A DNA stretch of 64,000 nucleotides from Dipteris shenzhenensis. Its lineage: Eukaryota > Polypodiophyta > Polypodiopsida > Gleicheniales. The number at the start of each line of letters is the position of its first letter. Within the stretch, counting starts at the first letter, position 1. A program made the position numbers and the translations under genes. Below the pieces are notes generated by a model, which saw only the letters and a program-made list of their open reading frames with translations, did no database searches and was not told the DNA's origin. The DNA is taken from assembly GCA_047967505.1 (NCBI GenBank), contig CM106540.1. One strand, given 5' to 3'. Positions 58,801 through 61,300 of this stretch are shown here, one piece after another.

Positions 58801-60893
58801 GACTGTACGGACGAGGTGCAGCAGCAAAGCATGGGTTGTAGCTGGAGCTCAACGGGGAAGAAGTAGGGAGCTGGATCTAATGCTCTGATACCAAATGTGA
58901 GAATGGAGAGTGAGAGAGAGCAAGAGAGTGAGAGCTGAAAGCTTGGAAGCTGAAAGCTGAGTTGCCATAGAAGAGTGTGAAGAGTACAACTCAATGAGTG
59001 AGAGAGAAGGTTTTGTCCTAGTGACAAAACCTTAGTAGTCACTAACCATAGTTAGTGAACTAACTGCGATTAGGGGGAAAAACCTCTTAAAGAGGGAAAA
59101 GTGTCCCTAACTAGCTTATTAAATTACATTGGTCACTGCTGAATTATATCTATAATTCTAACAGGCTAGCCATGACCCCTCCAGGATTGGTTGACTTAGG
59201 CGAAGGAGGAGACCTAATTCGCAAGAACTATACTCTCTCTTTATTGTATAGAAGCTCTCACATGGGAGAATGGAGGGTGAAGACTTTTCAGCCATGGCAT
59301 AGGGGAGGTATTCAGCACTCACATGTGGGGCATTCAGCACTCACATGTGGGGCATTGACCCTTACACCCGACACCCCCTCTAACTAACACAATGTGGCCC
59401 CTATAAAAGGAAGCCAAGGCCTCAATTCCCCTATGCACCCATGGCCATATAAACCTCTACGAAAGCGCACGGCAAGGACGAGAGAGATGAGCAAGCTTGG
59501 GAGAATTTTCTACTAGACCTCTCCGCACATTGTGGAATTTTTGCTACCTAGTTTTACTGAGTGTATTCCAGATTTGTGTGCGCTCCATTCTTGATTGGGA
59601 GATCTGAGAGCTAGTAAAATTTGTAAGAACCCTATTCCACTGCAAAAATGGTGAGGGTAAAACGATGTGAGCCTCTGAGAGCTAGTAAAATAATTGGGAA
59701 CCCTATTCCACTGCAAAAATACTGAGGCAGATTGTAGGTTATATATACAGCATATTCTCCTCCGTAGCAATTCAGCGATGGACTCATGCTCCAATTTCCC
59801 CTAGTGGGAAAGTCAATTCATCGGATACTTGTATGTTCAAGGCGGGGTTAATGATGATGTTTAAAAAGCATTTCACATCATTACCACCATGTGTTAAAGC
59901 GAGCAAATATATAAATACCACTACCTAATCAATGTCCCTAAATGTAGAGTCGAAGTTCGGGAGGGATCGTAGATTTTGTGCAGAGGATTCACAGTAATGG
60001 CACGCGGATACTGTGCACGGGAAATTACAGTATGGTATAAGTTCATCTAAGTTCACTAGGAAACCGTTCATGATCTGCATCCGCTACGTGGGTTAGCTGA
60101 AACAACACGGTTTGGAAAAAGGAGAAAATTAGGTTTAAGATAAGATACCATGAATAATACTTCTCATGACACGCAATGTCTACCTCCAGAATTGCACACA
60201 TCACTGAACTATGAAGGTACGAACTTTTAGCCGAAACCGTTTGTGCACGTCGCTTTGTGAAAACTACTACGTGCTCTTTGTTGCTTAGGTTATGTAGCTG
60301 CCAAGCTATTTAGCTTGTCAGCTGAACCCCGAATTGCAGTATAGCGAGCAAAAAATCGTAAGTGAAAAGGGGTTGCGATAAGCGGTACGATGTAGGTACG
60401 GACGGTGTGAAGGTTCAGTAGCTCTTGATGGGAATACATTTGTCAGCAAGCTGGCACAGGACTTGGACAACTTTACGCAAAAGACTCAAAGCAACTAGAA
60501 TTTATTCGCATGGAGGAAACAGAGAAGAGGATCAACCACCTGCATCTCCGTCATGTCCATGACTCTCCATAGCATTTCTGGTCGTTTGCGCAAGTGCTGT
60601 CTGAGCATCTCAGCAACCACCACCTTCGAAAAATCTATATTCACAATGCGCTTGAGACCGGCGTCATATAGCCTCGCCGAGAGCTCCGAATTGCCGCAGC
60701 CGGGAATCAGAATCCGCGGAAGAGGACTCGCAGTAGCGACCAATCCACAGTGCTGTGCGAGCAAGTCTGCGAGGTCAGCAAACTCTCCATACCACTCGAA
60801 AGGGCGCCCGCCTCGCTGCGTGAAGAAATTATCCCAGAATTCGCGGTCGGTGAAATCCGAAGGCGAGTTGATAAGCTTCGTCACAGGTTCCAT
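9593..60893 (-). CDS. METTL13: METTL13-like eEF1A lysine/N-terminal methyltransferase, 13 exons, 3' end missing
   Basis: Spliced CDS in transcript order: 60893-60540, 47952-47848, 38435-38369, 38268-38081, 12376-12128, 12038-11955, 11852-11805, 11149-11085, 10860-10812, 10736-10484, 10090-9975, 9856-9776, 9667-9593; 578 codons, all GT-AG, all phases compatible. Residues 1-238 form the N-terminal SAM-dependent methyltransferase domain: FEWYGEF, SAM-binding motif [23 protein letters not shown], then [13 protein letters not shown] and [13 protein letters not shown]. Residues about 239-526 are the linker with [25 protein letters not shown] and RRLVFRR. A second motif I, GLGAGLLP, and the acidic ELDP loop open the C-terminal domain. 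Known family: METTL13 methylates the eEF1A N-terminus and a lysine; plants carry one homologue (At2g31740-like). That activity is assigned here by homology only. The family runs to roughly 700-760 residues, so about 150 C-terminal residues are missing; none were found in 1-9592. Confidence 0.93.
9776..9856 (-). CDS. METTL13: METTL13-like exon 12 (residues 527-553)
   Basis: Acceptor TTCTTGTAG at 9857, donor ATAGAG|GTAGAT at 9775. It encodes [17 protein letters not shown] and on to PFGKIE: the SAM-binding motif I of the C-terminal methyltransferase domain. Confidence 0.94.
9975..10090 (-). CDS. METTL13: METTL13-like exon 11 (residues 488-526)
   Basis: Acceptor GCATACAG at 10091; donor CAATTG|GTACTT at 9974. 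It encodes [21 protein letters not shown], matching the family's (V)DH.(Y/F)LASSYH.GII.G motif. The Ser-to-Pro change in ASPYH is unusual but needs no frame change. Confidence 0.9.
10484..10736 (-). CDS. METTL13: METTL13-like exon 10 (residues 404-487)
   Basis: Acceptor GCCGTGCAG at 10737; donor CTTTCTG|GTAGCTG at 10483. It encodes [18 protein letters not shown], the conserved YRRLVFRRN...IQSEALL block and a Lys/Arg-rich stretch ([12 protein letters not shown]) typical of the region just before the second methyltransferase domain. It ends on a split Gly codon. Confidence 0.92.
10812..10860 (-). CDS. METTL13: METTL13-like exon 9 (residues 387-403)
   Basis: Acceptor CCTTCCAG at 10861, donor GAGGAG|GTGTGA at 10811. 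Its first base completes the split proline codon of exon 8; then [16 protein letters not shown]. Plant homologues have MASDG/MSSDG followed by KR at this place. Confidence 0.9.
11085..11149 (-). CDS. METTL13: METTL13-like exon 8 (residues 366-386 plus two bases)
   Basis: Acceptor ATGTCTTCAG at 11150 and canonical donor CC|GTGAGT at 11084. It encodes [18 protein letters not shown], directly continuing the SMEDIQ block. Intron 7 (655 bp) lies before it and holds an (AG)n microsatellite. Confidence 0.9.
11666..11706. repeat. Poly-G/(AG)n microsatellite
   Basis: A G-run followed by about nine AG units inside intron 7. Confidence 0.9.
11805..11852 (-). CDS. METTL13: METTL13-like exon 7 (residues 350-365)
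   Basis: A 48-nt exon, [16 protein letters not shown], between acceptor ATGTGCAG (11853) and donor CATTCAG|GTGATA (11804). It continues RLIM of exon 6 into the conserved VFLD...SMEDIQ block. Confidence 0.92.
11955..12038 (-). CDS. METTL13: METTL13-like exon 6 (residues 322-349)
   Basis: Acceptor CTTTGCAG at 12039, donor ATCATG|GTAGAA at 11954. The 28 codons encode [19 protein letters not shown] and end in GRLIM, a hallmark block of this family. Introns 5 and 6 are 89 and 102 bp. Confidence 0.92.
12128..12376 (-). CDS. METTL13: METTL13-like exon 5 (residues 239-321)
   Basis: Acceptor AAATGCAG at 12377; donor CCAAAG|GTACAG at 12127. The 83 codons run from [16 protein letters not shown] through [14 protein letters not shown] to CAVFLVPK, the start of the linker that precedes the C-terminal domain in plant homologues. 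The initial ATG is internal to the spliced message, not a start. Confidence 0.9.
12916..13085 (+). repeat. Copia 3'-end repeat, copy 2, isolated
   Basis: The same roughly 165-bp unit as at 5843 and 16526, with both main stem-loops perfect (12932-12954 and 12959-12979). No copia coding sequence precedes it, so it is a detached terminal fragment about 540 bp into intron 4. Confidence 0.85.
13250..13425. repeat. TTAG/CTAA-rich imperfect inverted and direct repeats
   Basis: Blocks such as GGGCTAATATTTAGAGC and TAAATTTGATAAATTAGCCC recur twice with partial dyad symmetry, like a decayed MITE. No clear TIR or TSD was defined. Confidence 0.35.
13690..13865. repeat. Tandem repeat, about four units of roughly 50 bp
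   Basis: The unit contains GTGACCTACACT followed by GTAGAGACCATGTCATACAC and recurs about every 50 bp with moderate divergence. Confidence 0.6.
14573..14908. repeat. Dense CCGTAC/GTAC cluster in the Cop-C leader
   Basis: By hand I count about two dozen GTAC tetramers in 335 bp, against roughly one expected by chance. TCCGTACAA, a perfect TNCGTACAA, occurs twice near the 3' end (about 14851 and 14898). Confidence 0.85.
15366..15833 (+). pseudogene. Cop-C gag-integrase fusion frame
   Basis: The frame begins MAGNNHD, as Cop-B gag does, then jumps straight to [21 protein letters not shown] of the integrase tail and runs through [18 protein letters not shown] to 15833. The join (CATGAT/GTGATG) shares TGAT with the flanking sequence of the intact sister, which fits a microhomology or template-switch deletion. 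No catalytic domain remains. Confidence 0.82.
15842..16310 (+). pseudogene. Cop-C RNase H
   Basis: Reads [40 protein letters not shown], then [15 protein letters not shown] and, after a one-base shift at about 16145, [20 protein letters not shown] to [13 protein letters not shown]. It keeps the catalytic Asp and Glu region that Cop-B lost, so the two sisters decayed independently. Confidence 0.82.
16526..16690 (+). repeat. Copia 3'-end repeat, copy 3, with three stem-loops
   Basis: Perfect stem-loops at 16536-16558 and 16563-16583, then AAGTACTATGTACTT. It is nearly identical to the copy at 12916. Confidence 0.85.
16985..17700 (-). pseudogene. Ancient copia RT/RNase H fragment
   Basis: On the minus strand, broken frames read [51 protein letters not shown] and, at the 3' end, [15 protein letters not shown]: the connection domain and C-terminal RNase H region of copia polyproteins. 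Many stops; much older than Cop-B to Cop-F. Confidence 0.6.
17701..19085. other. Intron 4 sequence with no recognised gene
   Basis: I see no conserved domain, RNA gene or repeat pair. About 18400-18560 is richer in GC and CG than its surroundings, without a recognisable product. Confidence 0.45.
19092..19586 (+). CDS. Unrecognised frame with a poly-Asp run
   Basis: A 164-codon frame starting [20 protein letters not shown]. It has a run of a dozen Asp encoded by a (GAT)n microsatellite (19247-19285), then a charged segment and [23 protein letters not shown] second, shifted frame (19608-19865) continues with [14 protein letters not shown] and [11 protein letters not shown], whose Cys/His spacing faintly suggests a zinc-finger segment. 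Possibly one broken transposon-derived gene; I recognise no family. Confidence 0.25.
19866..20961. other. Unassigned sequence before Gyp-2
   Basis: A 247-codon frame (20163-20906) exists but has low-complexity Arg/Gly/Glu segments and no domain; I do not call it a gene. A Gyp-2 5' LTR would be expected here, but I find no copy of the Gyp-2 3' noncoding sequence. Confidence 0.4.
20962..22233 (+). pseudogene. Gyp-2 gag with RS-rich segment and zinc knuckle
   Basis: Probable start [12 protein letters not shown] at 20962, with a frame change near 21035 leading to [15 protein letters not shown] Ser/Arg-rich tract (about 21235-21460: [21 protein letters not shown], then [10 protein letters not shown]) precedes the retrotransposon gag core, with AWWDSLL and [11 protein letters not shown]. 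The zinc knuckle [14 protein letters not shown] lies at about 22155-22200. Broken by TAG at 21426-21428 and by a shift near 21890. The capsid/nucleocapsid packages RNA; the RS tract is not a usual gag part. Confidence 0.82.
22264..23960 (+). pseudogene. Gyp-2 protease remnant, reverse transcriptase and RNase H
   Basis: The protease region is poor: [14 protein letters not shown] to [18 protein letters not shown] is visible, but the DSGA active site is missing. After shifts near 22470 and 22995 come [34 protein letters not shown], the [19 protein letters not shown] block and the catalytic FFDDILVFS (FFDD rather than the usual YLDD). RNase H follows: [51 protein letters not shown] at 23958-23960 replaces the Gln of the usual LTQ. 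Confidence 0.88.
24175..24505. other. Foreign insert of about 330 bp inside Gyp-2
   Basis: Left of it Gyp-2 reads [14 protein letters not shown]; right of it the frame resumes as [19 protein letters not shown] short linker is expected here, but about 330 bp intervene whose plus strand matches nothing in gypsy. The minus strand carries an open stretch with [21 protein letters not shown]. Its origin is unknown. Confidence 0.55.
24506..25473 (+). pseudogene. Gyp-2 integrase, N-terminal and catalytic part
   Basis: The zinc-binding region ([16 protein letters not shown], then CLTCQNVK) is followed by [20 protein letters not shown] (first Asp), [15 protein letters not shown] (second Asp), FHP-stop-TDGQSE and [21 protein letters not shown]. 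Stops at 25065-25067 (the conserved Gln of HPQTDGQ), 25146-25148 and 25290-25292. It is cut at KGKEKV by Cop-D. Confidence 0.87.
25474..25721 (-). repeat. Cop-D left LTR (minus orientation)
   Basis: 248 bp, TGTTAGAAACC...TTCTAACA, next to the polypurine tract seen on the minus strand as CAGGGGGG. Confidence 0.85.
25725..25924 (-). pseudogene. Cop-D inverted RNase H 3' end
   Basis: The minus strand reads [13 protein letters not shown], then [22 protein letters not shown], the same segment as the plus-strand copy at 28227-28360. It stops at a run of 17 T (25925-25941). Confidence 0.8.
25949..27556 (+). pseudogene. Cop-D integrase and RT N-terminal part
   Basis: Pre-integrase [15 protein letters not shown], integrase core [46 protein letters not shown] (catalytic D, D, E) and a small in-frame deletion after KVFMHFE. 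RT begins with [20 protein letters not shown], the [11 protein letters not shown] block and [20 protein letters not shown] shift near 27520 ends the frame. Confidence 0.87.
27492..28364 (+). pseudogene. Cop-D RT end and RNase H, YVDD deleted
   Basis: After [21 protein letters not shown] the sequence jumps from KKDGGDI to [21 protein letters not shown], removing LYVDD and about 100 residues that Cop-E and Cop-F keep. RNase H continues with [38 protein letters not shown] (Glu kept), [11 protein letters not shown] and [12 protein letters not shown] late shift changes FTKALPRE to SPKHFHVK. Confidence 0.85.
28425..28889. repeat. Cop-D right end: head-to-head LTR copies
   Basis: A plus-oriented LTR (28425 to about 28640) meets a minus-oriented LTR ending ...GCTAACA at 28889. 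At the junction AACGTAGTGTTTGCAATAGA is tandemly duplicated (28641 and 28687). Confidence 0.8.
28890..29240 (+). pseudogene. Gyp-2 integrase C-terminus and chromodomain
   Basis: Continues the integrase across Cop-[42 protein letters not shown], then a chromodomain with [38 protein letters not shown] frame change near 29035 separates the two parts. Chromodomains of chromoviruses bind methylated histone H3 and steer integration to heterochromatin; the aromatic cage here looks partial. Confidence 0.85.
29385..29572. promoter_or_regulatory. Cluster of W-box cores (TTGAC/GTCAA)
   Basis: TTGAC on the plus strand at 29386, 29409, 29415, 29436, 29464 and 29558. GTCAA, the same core on the minus strand, occurs near 29395, 29444, 29520, 29547 and 29567. 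WRKY factors bind TTGAC(C/T), several of these being TTGACT. It lies in a probable LTR. Confidence 0.6.
30196..30860. repeat. 426-bp-offset duplication with a 31-bp segment inverted in place
   Basis: About 240 bp from 30196 recurs from 30622 with high identity. At the same internal position, 30307-30337 of copy 1 is the exact reverse complement of 30744-30774 of copy 2. Confidence 0.85.
30897..31141 (+). repeat. Cop-E 5' LTR
   Basis: 245 bp, TGTTAGAATTATTATCATATTC...GTGCTCACA. The 3' LTR at 36577 matches its first 186 bp with few differences. Confidence 0.85.
31144..31155 (+). other. Cop-E primer-binding site
   Basis: TGGTATCAAAGC, one base from the TGGTATCAGAGC initiator-Met tRNA consensus, two bases after the LTR. 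Confidence 0.8.
31265..31700. repeat. CCGTAC/GTACGG cluster in the Cop-E leader
   Basis: Twenty or so GTAC cores, mostly CCGTAC. It includes TTCCGTACAA at about 31686, a perfect TNCGTACAA, and ends where the repeated TTTGGGGCTTT leader part starts. Confidence 0.8.
31820..32000 (+). repeat. Reiterated AAATTTGGGGCTTTTG motif in the Cop-E leader
   Basis: About five imperfect copies in 180 bp. Equivalent motifs stand in the leaders of Cop-B (1515-1770), Cop-C (14915-15180) and Cop-F (58050-58345, reverse). Confidence 0.75.
32218..33120 (+). pseudogene. Cop-E gag
   Basis: ATG at 32218: [20 protein letters not shown], then an in-frame TAG (GTN-stop-SLW) and a deletion before [38 protein letters not shown], the [14 protein letters not shown] block and [15 protein letters not shown] follow. 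TAG at 32733-32735 and at 32871-32873 (CAG in Cop-F). The zinc knuckle [10 protein letters not shown] ends in a shift, with GECNKH in the next frame. Broken nucleocapsid. Confidence 0.85.
33121..33660 (+). pseudogene. Cop-E protease
   Basis: [19 protein letters not shown] carries the DSG active site, followed by [20 protein letters not shown] and [22 protein letters not shown] at 33609-33611 interrupts it; the frame continues [19 protein letters not shown]. Confidence 0.85.
33661..34800 (+). pseudogene. Cop-E integrase
   Basis: [44 protein letters not shown] (shifted from [11 protein letters not shown]), [16 protein letters not shown], then the shifted second-Asp region and [12 protein letters not shown]-like Glu region at about 34280. 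The tail [20 protein letters not shown] runs to GKGYRL-stop. At least four frameshifts or stops; inactive. Confidence 0.85.
34821..35768 (+). pseudogene. Cop-E reverse transcriptase with intact YVDD
   Basis: A 315-codon unbroken frame: [99 protein letters not shown] and [19 protein letters not shown], all RT blocks in order. A shift after FYLGIQFIH ends it. The domain itself might still fold, but no polyprotein reaches it. Confidence 0.88.
35731..36582 (+). pseudogene. Cop-E connection and RNase H
   Basis: [40 protein letters not shown], a shift after MFPKGG, then [40 protein letters not shown]. After a second shift caused by the duplicated [28 protein letters not shown] and [17 protein letters not shown]. 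Confidence 0.85.
36577..36762 (+). repeat. Cop-E 3' LTR, truncated or divergent after 186 bp
   Basis: TGTTAGAATTATTATCATATTC directly follows GCAGGGGGG. Similarity to the 5' LTR stops at 36762. Confidence 0.8.
36763..38080. other. Intron 4 sequence before exon 4, no gene recognised
   Basis: No conserved frames or strong repeats. 36840-37060 is GC-richer and could be a fragment of another LTR, unproven. Confidence 0.4.
38081..38268 (-). CDS. METTL13: METTL13-like exon 4 (residues 176-238)
   Basis: Acceptor TTGTATGCAG at 38269; donor TTGCAG|GTGACT at 38080. It encodes [17 protein letters not shown] and ends at EYKLQ. The open frame runs on past the donor, but that extension has no family similarity, and the CAG|GTGA donor gives the correct phase 0 join to exon 5. 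Intron 3 is only 100 bp; intron 4 is 25.7 kb. Confidence 0.88.
38369..38435 (-). CDS. METTL13: METTL13-like exon 3 (residues 154-175)
   Basis: A 67-nt microexon recognised by the family pattern [15 protein letters not shown]. Acceptor GGAACAG at 38436; donor ATTG|GTATTTC at 38368. It leaves one base of a split codon that exon 4 completes as GAG (Glu). Without it, the domain would lack its predicted sixth strand. Confidence 0.9.
38549..38733. repeat. Two tandem 92-bp units
   Basis: TTGTTGATATGTGTAGAAT begins at 38549 and 38641; the units differ at a handful of bases, indicating recent duplication in intron 2. Confidence 0.9.
39030..39315 (-). pseudogene. Copia RNase H fragment
   Basis: The minus strand reads [20 protein letters not shown] (catalytic-Glu region), [20 protein letters not shown] and YHYVRER. 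No other copia parts adjoin. It is similar to the Cop-D to Cop-F family, but too mutated to place. Confidence 0.75.
39500..40075 (+). pseudogene. LINE 3' end with zf-RVT-like segment
   Basis: Plus-strand frames give [20 protein letters not shown], stop, [16 protein letters not shown]: the C-X2-C...H...C pattern of the zinc-binding region after LINE reverse transcriptases (zf-RVT). Further on come [20 protein letters not shown] and [20 protein letters not shown], typical of LINE C-terminal tails. 5'-truncated, many stops. Confidence 0.6.
40085..40935 (-). pseudogene. hAT transposase fragment (BED finger to DUF659)
   Basis: On the minus strand, in order: a degenerate BED-type finger region (about 40935-40750, [10 protein letters not shown] and HFLGLG), a linker [20 protein letters not shown] with [10 protein letters not shown], a basic [16 protein letters not shown], and the DUF659-like block [49 protein letters not shown]. 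The later catalytic half is absent; the LINE fragment begins where it stops. It was a cut-and-paste transposase. Confidence 0.75.
40936..41379. other. Intron 2 sequence, LTR-like but unassigned
   Basis: Contains repeated THTGGAGCAGGTAG-like units (41069, 41130) and CTATATAGGCCC near 41219, reminiscent of the Cop-A leader. No frame recognised. Confidence 0.35.
41380..41445. repeat. CGTAC cluster
   Basis: GCCGTACGTATGG, ATCCGTACAC and ACATACGGAC lie within 60 bp. No copia coding flanks it, so it is probably a leader relic. Confidence 0.5.
41446..44759. other. Intron 2 sequence, no gene recognised
   Basis: Long stretch without a conserved domain on either strand. Minus-strand frames at 42464-42739 look protein-like ([19 protein letters not shown]) but match no family I know. 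Confidence 0.4.
44760..45560 (+). mobile_element. LINE-type 3' end, copy A, with (CT)n tail
   Basis: The plus strand reads [36 protein letters not shown], then shifted [15 protein letters not shown] and [20 protein letters not shown]. The C-X2-C-like, EEHF, C spacing is that of the zinc-binding tail of LINE polyproteins. (ATG)n at about 45290-45321. The 3' end GTAGACCCATCGGTCTTCC-like block runs into a (CT)n tract (about 45511-45550). Shares most of its length with copy B. Confidence 0.6.
45815..45875. repeat. CCGTAC cluster
   Basis: GCCCGTACGGATTCCG, TAGTACGGACATCCGTACGG and CCTGTACG: five GTAC cores in about 55 bp, again without adjoining gag. Confidence 0.6.
46225..46851 (-). pseudogene. 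Copia pre-integrase/integrase core fragment of another lineage
   Basis: A 208-codon open frame: [18 protein letters not shown] (zinc-binding Cys pair), [20 protein letters not shown] (first Asp), [20 protein letters not shown] (second Asp), [17 protein letters not shown]. The catalytic Glu position has KRKN where ERKN is usual, so the Glu appears replaced by Lys. It is closer to the common Tnt1/Retrofit-type integrase than to Cop-B to F. It ends abruptly, on the right where LINE copy B begins. Confidence 0.85.
46855..47771 (+). mobile_element. LINE-type 3' end, copy B, with (CT)n tail
   Basis: Reads [13 protein letters not shown], then in other frames [71 protein letters not shown] and [20 protein letters not shown]. 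It ends in TAGACCCATCGGTCTTCC-type sequence and a (CT)n run at about 47740-47771. More complete on its 5' side than copy A. Confidence 0.62.
47848..47952 (-). CDS. METTL13: METTL13-like exon 2 (residues 119-153)
   Basis: Acceptor TTTTTTCCAG at 47953, donor GAG|GTATCT at 47847. The 35 codons read [19 protein letters not shown] and on to RFLSE, the post-motif II/III segment of the first methyltransferase domain, and join exon 1 in phase 0. The exon sits about 12.6 kb from exon 1, just left of a (CT)n-tailed LINE fragment. Confidence 0.93.
48006..48131. repeat. Two tandem 63-bp units
   Basis: Units containing GAAAGGAAACAAGTTACTAT and CCATTC, arranged head to tail in intron 1 just beyond exon 2. 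Confidence 0.85.
48150..50440. other. Intron 1 sequence, no gene recognised
   Basis: AT-rich. A (TC)n(CA)n microsatellite at about 49796-49845 is the only clear structure. Confidence 0.5.
50450..50810 (+). pseudogene. Copia RNase H tail, two tandem partial copies
   Basis: Both copies carry remnants of the A(K)[11 protein letters not shown]...HYHF...D..TKAL motif: [13 protein letters not shown] with CVHQGSLGD, and [14 protein letters not shown] with [17 protein letters not shown]. The second copy ends in [11 protein letters not shown]-like sequence and GATGTTGTGAGTCAC. Heavily decayed. Confidence 0.6.
51090..51305. repeat. Three tandem or near-tandem units of about 45-110 bp
   Basis: GCATTCAACTATTGTGGAAG followed by GTGATGACA occurs at about 51116, 51182 and 51276, twice preceded by GGCAAACGGGAATGGA. 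Confidence 0.85.
51695..51785. repeat. CGTAC cluster
   Basis: CATCCGTACGCGTGCATATG, CATCCGTACGTCCATACGTACG, then CTGTAC and a CCGTAT. No flanking gag. Confidence 0.55.
51786..51915. repeat. T/G homopolymer-rich low-complexity tract
   Basis: Runs of T followed by very long G runs and (GT)n. Assembly or sequencing error is likely here. Confidence 0.9.
52502..52532. repeat. Perfect 14-bp palindromic stem with 3-nt loop
   Basis: GTATGTTTCAGCCC, loop TAG, GGGCTGAAACATAC. Confidence 0.9.
53192..53463 (-). repeat. Cop-F 3' LTR
   Basis: 272 bp; about 97 percent identical to the 5' LTR. The polypurine tract CAGGGGGG precedes it on the minus strand (53464-53471). Confidence 0.93.
53472..54105 (-). 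pseudogene. Cop-F RNase H
   Basis: [21 protein letters not shown] (54049-54051), [12 protein letters not shown] (54019-54021), [19 protein letters not shown], then an open stretch: [98 protein letters not shown]. Catalytic residues are present; both TAG codons replace a Gln. Confidence 0.9.
54106..55380 (-). pseudogene. Cop-F reverse transcriptase
   Basis: From the linker, [20 protein letters not shown], through TAG at 55225-55227, into an open RT frame (55221-54106): [119 protein letters not shown]. The YVDD active site is kept. It ends at TAG 54106-54108, where kin have Gln (PDIQ). Confidence 0.9.
55381..56343 (-). pseudogene. Cop-F integrase
   Basis: 320 codons without a stop: [58 protein letters not shown] (Asp), [16 protein letters not shown] (Asp), [20 protein letters not shown] (Glu), then the [20 protein letters not shown] tail and [20 protein letters not shown]. 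The D,D(35)E triad is intact. TAA after NSAHT ends the frame. The apparent initial Met is an artefact of the upstream frameshift. Confidence 0.9.
56344..56902 (-). pseudogene. Cop-F protease
   Basis: [20 protein letters not shown] with DSG, then [20 protein letters not shown] and [22 protein letters not shown] at 56423-56425, after which [20 protein letters not shown] continues in frame to [11 protein letters not shown], where a small indel (about 56312) shifts the frame. Confidence 0.88.
56903..57835 (-). pseudogene. Cop-F gag
   Basis: ATG at 57835: [60 protein letters not shown], then [24 protein letters not shown] at 57092-57094 interrupts MLSKFK, but the frame goes on through [12 protein letters not shown] to the intact zinc knuckle [14 protein letters not shown] (about 56970-56935). 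The capsid/nucleocapsid builds cytoplasmic particles. Confidence 0.88.
58050..58345 (-). repeat. Reiterated AAATTTGGGGCTTT motif in the Cop-F leader
   Basis: On the plus strand AAAGCCCCAAATTT and near variants recur about eight times at irregular 25-60 bp spacing between the GTAC cluster and the gag start. Confidence 0.8.
58498..58815. repeat. CCGTAC/GTACGG cluster in the Cop-F leader
   Basis: More than 20 GTAC cores in about 315 bp. One TTCCGTACAA (about 58784) is a perfect TNCGTACAA. The cluster starts about 70 nt after the primer-binding site in element orientation. Confidence 0.85.
58882..58893 (-). other. Cop-F primer-binding site
   Basis: The minus strand reads TGGTATCAGAGC exactly, the initiator-Met tRNA complement, two bases from the LTR. 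Confidence 0.9.
58896..59163 (-). repeat. Cop-F 5' LTR
   Basis: 268 bp. Ends TG/CA; directly followed on the minus strand by the primer-binding site and on the outer side by TSD GGCTA. Confidence 0.93.
59169..60480. other. Intron 1 sequence near exon 1 with small duplications
   Basis: CACTCACATGTGGGGCATT is duplicated in tandem at about 59312-59355. GAGAGCTAGTAAAAT with ACCCTATTCCACTGCAAAAAT recurs at about 59607 and 59677. CCTATAAAAGG near 59401 looks like a TATA box, but no transcription unit is evident. Confidence 0.5.
60540..60893 (-). CDS. METTL13: METTL13-like exon 1 (residues 1-118)
   Basis: Start ATG at 60893-60891. It holds the FWDNFF and FEWYGEF motifs, the SAM-binding loop PGCGNSELS, and VNIDFS. 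It ends at ATGCAG|GTGGTTG (donor 60539-60538) in phase 0. The start was chosen because the reading frame then opens about 10-15 residues before the first family-conserved block, as in METTL13 proteins. Intron 1, 12587 bp, follows and contains Cop-F. Confidence 0.93.
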
Positions 60894-61300
60894 CCCCTCG
60901 AATTCCGTCTCTGGGACGTCGTCTTTTCACAAGAATGTACTGTCCAATGCTACAAGAGCGGTGCAAAACACCGTAGCATGTCCTCCGCGAGCTGCATCAC
61001 GTCGTTTTTCTACTCCATCGTTGCCGCTACTTCTCTTTGTGGTTGAGAAACTCTGTCATCATCGTTTTTGTATGCTGATGGGTGAGAAACTGTGTGATGA
61101 AGAGCGATTGTTTGAAGCAAGAGAGCTGAGAAACGATCAGATCAAAGGAGGAGGTGGGATTCGAAGCAGGAAAACGTGAAGTGATGAACAAAAAGCAAGG
61201 GATTCGCGTTGCCCCAAATAGCAAAGGTTGGATTCGGGCGCTCGAATTTCGCTTCTCCATTAAATGAACTCAACCCACCTCCACGTGTGCCCCTTCGCCA
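60894..61300 (-). promoter_or_regulatory. Presumed 5' UTR and promoter side of the METTL13-like gene
   Basis: Upstream of the exon 1 ATG the sequence is comparatively CpG-rich and free of recognisable transposons. I see no convincing TATA box, and the transcription start is not visible. The assignment rests only on position. Confidence 0.35.

Larger units (their letters stand above)
53192..59163 (-). mobile_element. Cop-F: full-length copia retrotransposon, TSD GGCTA
   Basis: 5972 bp on the minus strand, in the same direction as the host gene, inside intron 1. LTRs 53192-53463 (272 bp) and 58896-59163 (268 bp), both TGTGAGA...TTCTAACA, differ by about nine substitutions and one 4-bp indel by hand count. 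The direct repeat GGCTA flanks it (53187-53191, 59164-59168). Exact primer-binding site, leader, gag, protease, integrase, RT, RNase H and polypurine tract are all present. Several stops, mostly CAG to TAG, make it non-autonomous despite its youth. Confidence 0.93.

Noticed and set aside
58352-58852. Long frames on both strands across the Cop-F leader
   Set aside because: Same repeat effect; the leader is untranslated and the frames differ between sister elements.
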